From the NCBI GenBank assembly GCA_030272155.1, contig CP126193.1, positions 6,882,001 through 6,946,000 on the forward strand: a DNA stretch of 64,000 nucleotides. The letters are read 5' to 3'. Position numbers and translations under genes: made by a program. Positions 58,870 to 64,000 of the stretch are shown here, one piece after another. Source of the DNA: Tetradesmus obliquus (taxonomy: Eukaryota > Chlorophyta > Chlorophyceae > Sphaeropleales > Scenedesmaceae). How positions within the stretch are numbered: position 1 is the first letter of the stretch; each line of letters starts with the position of its first letter. The notes beneath the pieces were generated by a model, which searched no databases, was not told the origin of the DNA, and saw only the letters and a list, made by a program, of their open reading frames with translations.

Positions 58870-60373
58870 ATGGCTGCAGGCTTTCAGCAGGTCTCTGCGA
58901 TGCCGACGCCAATCATAGCCGGTCAACCGAAAGACATATTAAATCTCAACCAAGAGTTATTTGATCAGTCAGTCGTGGAGTGCGGTGGACATGAAGAAGA
59001 GCCTGAGCTGAAAGCAGTTTTGAGCAAGTGAGCGAACACAACCAGGGCCAGCCATCGTCAATCAGCCAAACAAATGTTACATGGCATACATAATGTCTGT
59101 ACTCTTGTACGTGCTGTTTCGCGCTGCTTTTTGTAAGGGGCATGTGACTCATGTGGGGTGAGCTGTTACGCCGCCATGGTGCACCATACCTCTCATCATG
59201 GTGCATCCTGATGCACATGCACCCGCTGCTGCTGCTGTCACCACCACACCTTCACCTGTGCACTGTTGCTGCCCATCTTCATGTAACTGCCAGAGTGTCG
59301 CGATGGCTGTTGCCTATATGCTTCCTAGCTGGCGTCTTCAGCTACCTGGAGAGCACCAATTTGAACTTTGCAGCACTGCAGCTAAATGCAGGCCTAGGCT
59401 TTGCCCCACAGGTGATTGTCACTGCACAAGCTGCCGGTGAATGACGGCCAGCCCCCAGAAACAGGGATCCTGATCGTTAGCACAGCTGCGGCCTGGCACT
59501 AAGCGTCTGCTGTCGTGCTTCAAAAGGACAGCTCTTCGTGTCATGTTGTCCTGCTTTGCCAGCTGGCAATCTCAGCATTTGAATATAGACAGGTCACTGG
59601 CAGTACACAGCTGTGTCCCGCTGCAGCGCACAAGAGCAGGCTGGCTCCAGATGCACTGTATGCAGGTCAACGCCTTTAGTCAACAAAGTTTGACCAAGTT
59701 CCAAATGGACTGTGCTGTGCTTCCTGCAGGACTATGGCCTGGGTGCTGGCCTGTTCTTCCTAGGTGGGCAGCAGCAGCAGCAGCAGCAGCAGCAACGAGC
59801 AGACGTGCCACAGGCAGCAGCAGCAGCATGACCAGAAAGGGCCCAAAGCAGCTGTCCCTGCTTCGCCTGCAGTTCATGGTTGGTGCAAACAGTAGCAAGG
59901 CTGGCACAGGTGCCACAAAATGCCACAGCACCGCGGCCCTGTAACAGGAGCAGGAGTGCTGATGTAGAGCAGCAGAACAACTACTTGACTGGCAACAATT
60001 CCATTACATAGAGTACATCACACAGGACGCATCAATCACTTGCTTCATCATCAACAAACTGCTTGCAGGGTACGGTCTGGGCCATGTGCCATCCACGTTT
60101 GCCACCATGCGCTGCGGGGCGGGCTGGTACAGCAGCATCGTGATAGCCTGGGGCATCGTCGCCACATGCGGCGCATTCATCAGCAGCAGCGCAGGGCTGT
60201 GCCTGCAGCGCTTCTGCATGGGGCTGGCTGAGGCTGGTGAGCAGCAGCATGACGCATTTGTTTGCAGGGTTTTCAGTGCAGCAGCAGCAGCAGCAGCAGC
60301 AGCGCAGGGCTGTGCATGCAGCGCTTCTGCCTGGGGCTGGCTGCGGCTGGTGAGCGGCAGCATGATGGGTTTT

Positions 60374-60408
<35 letters not shown>

Positions 60409-62764
60409 GGCGTTTTGCTGAGGCTGGTGAGCGGCAGCATGCTTGCTGAGTCGTTTGCTGGCAGCCTGCAGCAACGGTAGCAGCAGCAGCAGCAGCAGCA
60501 GCAAAACAGCAGATGCAGCCAACAGTACCTGTGCCTCCAGCAATGGAAGCGGCAGCAGCAGAGGCTTGCTGCAATAGCAAACATACTTCACAGCTGCAGT
60601 TGCGCAGTCAGCATCTTGCACATGGCATCGCAAGCAGCAAGGCACTGCCGGCTGCGCTGCGCAAGAAAGCCTGTCAGCAGCACCAAACCGCTGCTGCTGC
60701 TGCTGCTGCCGCAGGTGCCATTCCATCAGCGCTGCACCTCATGTCTCAGTTCTACCCAGTGCAGATGTGAGCTGCTGCGCTGGGGCCCCTGACAGTTCAG
60801 GTCCATGTCAAATGCAGCATCACAAGAGTTTATACTTGTTCCAGCAACAAGGTGGTTTGAGAGCAGCACCTGCTAGCCATGCTTGTACCTGCATAGGCAG
60901 CTGGCCTTGCAGCTGGCTGTAGCAGCCACACTGTAGTAGGCAGGGCCTCAGTAAATAGGCGAAGCTAATGTTGTCACGGGGCTGTAGCAACAGACATGGT
61001 GACACTGCAACCCTAGCTGTAGTTGCCTTATTACTAGCCTGGCAGCACAGGCTATACACCCACCCTGGGCGCGTCAGTACGCACTGCCCGCTGCCTCTCA
61101 CATGTTGCATGCTGCATTGCTGCCGCGCCGCTGCTGCAATAGGCGCAGCAAGCCGTTCCTGGCGGTGACGCTGGCAAATGTGGTCAGCGTGGTGTTTGCT
61201 GGGCCCCTGGCGGCCGGCATTATGACGCTGGACGGCCGCGCAGGACTTAGGGGCTGGCAGGTATGCAATTTGTTGGATTGTCACATATTCTAGGAATGTG
61301 GTCAGCGTGGTGTTTGCAGGGCCCCTGGTGGCAGGCATTATGACGCTGGACGGGCGCGCAGGACTCAGGGGCTGGCAGGTGCGCTGTGCTGGACTGCATC
61401 GTTTATCTTATTTTGCATTGTCCATCTCTGATGCATGATTGGACTGTGCCATTGTCATGGCGCTGGACGGGCGCGCAGGGCTCATGTGCTGACAGGTGTG
61501 TTAGTGGTTAGCCACGTTTGTTACTTTTTGAACGCAAGTACCAATATGGCAGGGTATCATGACGCTGGACGGCCGCAGGGCTCAGGGGCTGGCAGGTGGG
61601 CTTTTCTTTACTATCTGTCTCGTGTGTAACGCACGTGAGTAACGCTATGTCAGGGGCTGGCAAGTGCGCTGCTGTTAAATTTGCTTTTTTTGCCACTTCT
61701 GGTACAGAAAGTAATCGTGCGCATGTGTGAACAGGGGAGCCACAACGCAACAGGACTCAAGTTAAGTCCAGTATGCCTTGTTCCTGCAACAGGCAGCAGT
61801 TCAATAATTTGATATCACACATTGAATGGCACATGCGCCTCACTCCAACGCCGCTGGCCTGCATTCCTGCAGTGGCTGTTCATCATCGAAAGCTTGACAT
61901 CAATTGGTATATATTGCAAGTTTGTTGATGTTCAATACGCCACGGTTACACAGCTCAAGAGTATGCATATATGCTGCTTGCCTGCCTTCCTGCAGTCGCT
62001 GTTCATCATTGAAGGCTTGCCATCCATTGCGCTGGGTTCGGTGATGATGCTGGTGCTGCCCTCAGGCCCCCTGACAGCCTGGATGCTCACGCCAAGGGAG
62101 CGCCAGTTCCTGCACAACAGGGTGAGACGCGCGGTTGATCGCTAGCTGATTTGTCTGTGAATAGTATCCACGGAGTTTTGAGGGGAGACATCTGCGGCTA
62201 AGCGAGAGCCAATTCCTGCACAGTAGTTCAAAGCTGAATCACATGCTGACTCAAGAACCTGTGCCGCAAAAACCGCGCCAGCCGGCAGCAGTAGATTGTG
62301 TGCTCCTCCTTCAACGAGTGGTAGTGTGACATGCGCCATTGCCACTGCTGCTGCTGCTGCCTCACAGGTGCACGAGGGCAACGCTGAAGCAGCAGAGGCA
62401 GCCAAGCAGCGGCTGCAGTGGAAGCAGATGATCAGCCTGACCATGGAGGCCCTGCGCATGCCGCAGCTGTGGTTCTTCAGCATAGCGGCCTTCTTATGGG
62501 GTGGGTTTTGGGCTGTATAGCTCTGTAGCTGTCTGCATCAACTTGTGTTGCATTTGTGCATCAATTGTACCAGCAATAACTAAATGCTGCTCTGTAGTGA
62601 CAGATTTCTTTGTTCTGCCAAGCAACTGTGAGAAAGAGGCATGTCCTGACATTGTCAATCTTCGCGTGCACTGCTGCAGTGCTTGCTGCGTTGGTCAGGA
62701 TGTGTGCAGGGCTTGTCAGTCTTTGCGTCCTTTTACAATACCTCGAGGCCACCTCCGGACCAAC

Positions 62765-62805
<41 letters not shown>

Positions 62806-63684
62806 GTGCTCCCCTGCAGTCCTAGGCATCTTCAGCCTCAATGCGTGGATGCCCATCATAATAAAGAACATGCTCGCCGGGACAGCGCTGCAGTCCAGCA
62901 GCAGCAGCGGCGGCAGCTCGGCAACCAACACCCTGCACGCCACACTGCTCGCGACCATCCCCTACTTTTGTGCGGCGATCGCAATGTGGCTCAACACGTG
63001 GAGCGCGAGTCTTTTGCGCGAGCGCACGCTGCATGTTGGGCTGCCGTGTGTGTTTGGCGGCATCCTGCTGGCGCTGTTTCAGCCGATGTACAGCGCATCG
63101 TCTGCCGGGGGCTTTTCAGTGCTGGTGATTGCGATCGCCTGCGCTTACAGCGGGCAGAGCAACATGTTTGCGCGCGTCACAGGTGAGCTCTGGCCTCTGT
63201 CGATGCTTGCAGGGGCGCTTGCCTGCCTGTCTATTTACCCGTCAGCTTGCCTGCTGGCCTGCCTGATTGCCACCAACCTGCCTTCCTGCGCAGTCCTTGG
63301 CCGCACCATGCGTGCCTGATTGCTTGCCTAGTGGTTGTGCCTGCTCAGTGCCTAGACAGGCGTGTGTCCCTGCCTGGTTGTCGACCTGCGCATCTACATG
63401 TTTGTGCGGATCACTTGCTTGCCTCTCTATCCACCTACCTGCCTGCCTGTGTACATGTCTGCCTGCCTGCCTGCCTGCATGTCTGCCTGTCATCAGAGTC
63501 CCTGGAAACCAGACCTGCTAATTTGCTCGCCTGCCTGTTGTGCCTGTTCGTTTCAAACCTGCTGACACCCCCTTTTCTTGCCTTGCACCTGCCTGCCTGC
63601 CTGCCTGCCTGCCACCAGAGTCCCTGGACACCCAGCATGCTCGACTACATGTTTGTTTTGATCACTCGCTTACCTTCCCATCCA

Positions 63685-63719
<35 letters not shown>

Positions 63720-64000
63720 TTCGTCTGCCTGCCACCAGAGTCCCTAGACACCAGACCTGCAAATTTGCTCGCCTGCCTGTTGTGCCTGTTCGTTCCACAC
63801 CTGCTCACACCCCCTCTGCCTGCCTTTGCACCTGCCTGCCTGCCTTTTGTCCGCCTGCCACCAGAGTCCCTGGACACGCGGCACGCTGGCGTCGGCATTG
63901 CCATCTTTAATGCCATTGGAGCAGCAGCAGGCGGCTTTTCTGGGCCGTGGGTTGTGGGCACGCTGGTGAACCGCATTGGCTCTTTTGTGCCATCCATGGT
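58870..64000 (+). CDS. Major facilitator superfamily transporter, anion:cation symporter type (3' end outside window)
   Basis: Exons are 58870-59027, 59294-59411, 59730-59763, 60069-60236, 60715-60766, 61143-61260, 61996-62121, 62368-62500, 62820-63182 and 63865 onward, all in phase. The start MAAGFQQVSAMPTPIIAGQP is the first ATG after an in-frame stop. Membrane segments begin at SRWLLPICFLAGVFSYLE. MFS landmarks are YGLGHVPSTFATMRCGAGWYS, IPSALHLMSQFYPVQ, GLRGWQ followed by LFIIEGLPSIALG, LTPRERQFL, a central charged loop (EGNAEAAEAAKQR), and the second half with NAWMPIIIK, TLLATIPYF, GQSNMF and GIAIFNAIGAAAGGF. The pattern fits the Dal5/allantoate-permease-like group, which moves organic anions across a membrane; substrate and membrane are unknown. 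At the join of exons 6 and 7 the usual Trp after GW(R/Q) is Ser, while a damaged upstream copy of exon 7 keeps Trp. Exons 4, 6, 7 and 10 all have echoes. Confidence 0.88.
60290..60426 (+). repeat. Two echoes of MFS exon 4 (3' edge)
   Basis: The exon end (SSSAGLCLQRFCMGLAEAG) recurs as SSAGLCMQRFCLGLAAAG with donor at 60,349, 113 bp after the real donor. A shorter remnant with donor at 60,426 follows 77 bp later. Confidence 0.8.
61295..61662 (+). repeat. Four echoes of MFS exon 6 (3' edge), decreasing in length
   Basis: The exon end at 61,260 (MTLDGRAGLRGWQ) recurs with ends at 61,378, 61,494, 61,594 and about 61,662. The first echo copies about 84 bp of exon, the next ones 40-48 bp, and the last only GGGGCTGGCAAGTG. 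Spacing is 118, 116, 100 and about 67 bp. Damage increases with distance from the real exon. Confidence 0.85.
61861..61906 (+). repeat. Echo of MFS exon 7 (5' edge)
   Basis: CCTGCAG and the exon start recur 123 bp upstream as WLFIIESLTSIG, against SLFIIEGLPSIALG in the full exon. The upstream copy keeps the Trp typical of the family and is followed by a GTATAT donor. Confidence 0.8.
63480..63864 (+). repeat. Three upstream echoes of MFS exon 10 (5' edge)
   Basis: The acceptor CCACCAG and first codons (ESLDT) recur at 63,497, 63,619 and 63,739 before the real exon at 63,865. Spacings are 122, 120 and 126 bp. The CCTG-rich and TTTGCTCGCCTGCCTGTTG segments between them are copied too, so the last 380 bp of the intron is a tandem array of exon-edge units. 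Confidence 0.85.

Noticed and set aside
1-64000. CRISPR arrays, bacterial operons, rRNA genes, viral or LTR-type elements
   Set aside because: None was seen. The direct repeats present are minisatellites, triplet tracts or exon-edge copies, and no reverse transcriptase, integrase, transposase or capsid motif was noticed in any frame.

Overview
The window is nuclear DNA of a eukaryote, most likely a chlorophycean green alga. The genes have many short exons with GT-AG introns. The proteins are full of poly-Gln, poly-Ala and poly-Ser runs. There is a ciliary outer-arm dynein gene, and there are four copies of a bZIP-like, coiled-coil protein family of a type I associate with green algae. A placement near Scenedesmaceae (Sphaeropleales) is my inference from the style of the proteins, not something shown here. 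All exon models are by eye. Most were checked by phase and by total coding length being a multiple of three.

Layout. 1-27,300 is a cluster of four same-strand paralogues: pair A (3.3-6.9 kb and 9.4-12.4 kb) and pair B (14.4-18.3 kb and 23.2-27.3 kb). B1 carries an in-frame stop and a frame break, so it looks like a decaying copy. Between the genes lie kilobase-scale stretches without convincing genes. 30.0-34.8 kb holds the axonemal dynein intermediate chain IC1/IC78 (ODA9, DNAI1 type). 35.7-42.7 kb, minus strand, holds a nucleostemin-type permuted GTPase (GNL3/NSN1). Head to head with it, 43.3-46.9 kb holds the WD40 protein WRAP73. 47.8-52.3 kb encodes a 1,095-residue MYND-finger protein, and 53.1-55.4 kb an alpha/beta hydrolase. 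56.8-57.4 kb holds the last exons of an unidentified gene. 58.9 kb to the window end holds a major-facilitator transporter that runs off the edge.

Functional grouping. IC1 builds the outer dynein arm, and WRAP73 acts at centrioles and basal bodies in animals, so two of the recognised genes belong to cilium biology. GNL3 belongs to ribosome assembly. The other genes show no pathway link to their neighbours.

The most unusual signal is structural. In at least six genes, exon edges together with their splice site are repeated once or several times in the neighbouring intron or 3' flank. The copies are damaged, and nearly all are spaced about 95-135 bp apart. One case, a 53-bp intron at 57,151, shows how such a tandem duplication can itself become an intron. 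In introns the triplet tracts read CTG on the gene's sense strand close to the acceptor, whereas in exons they read CAG or GCA. Two further repeat families of 150-170 bp sit only in GNL3 introns, all in one orientation.
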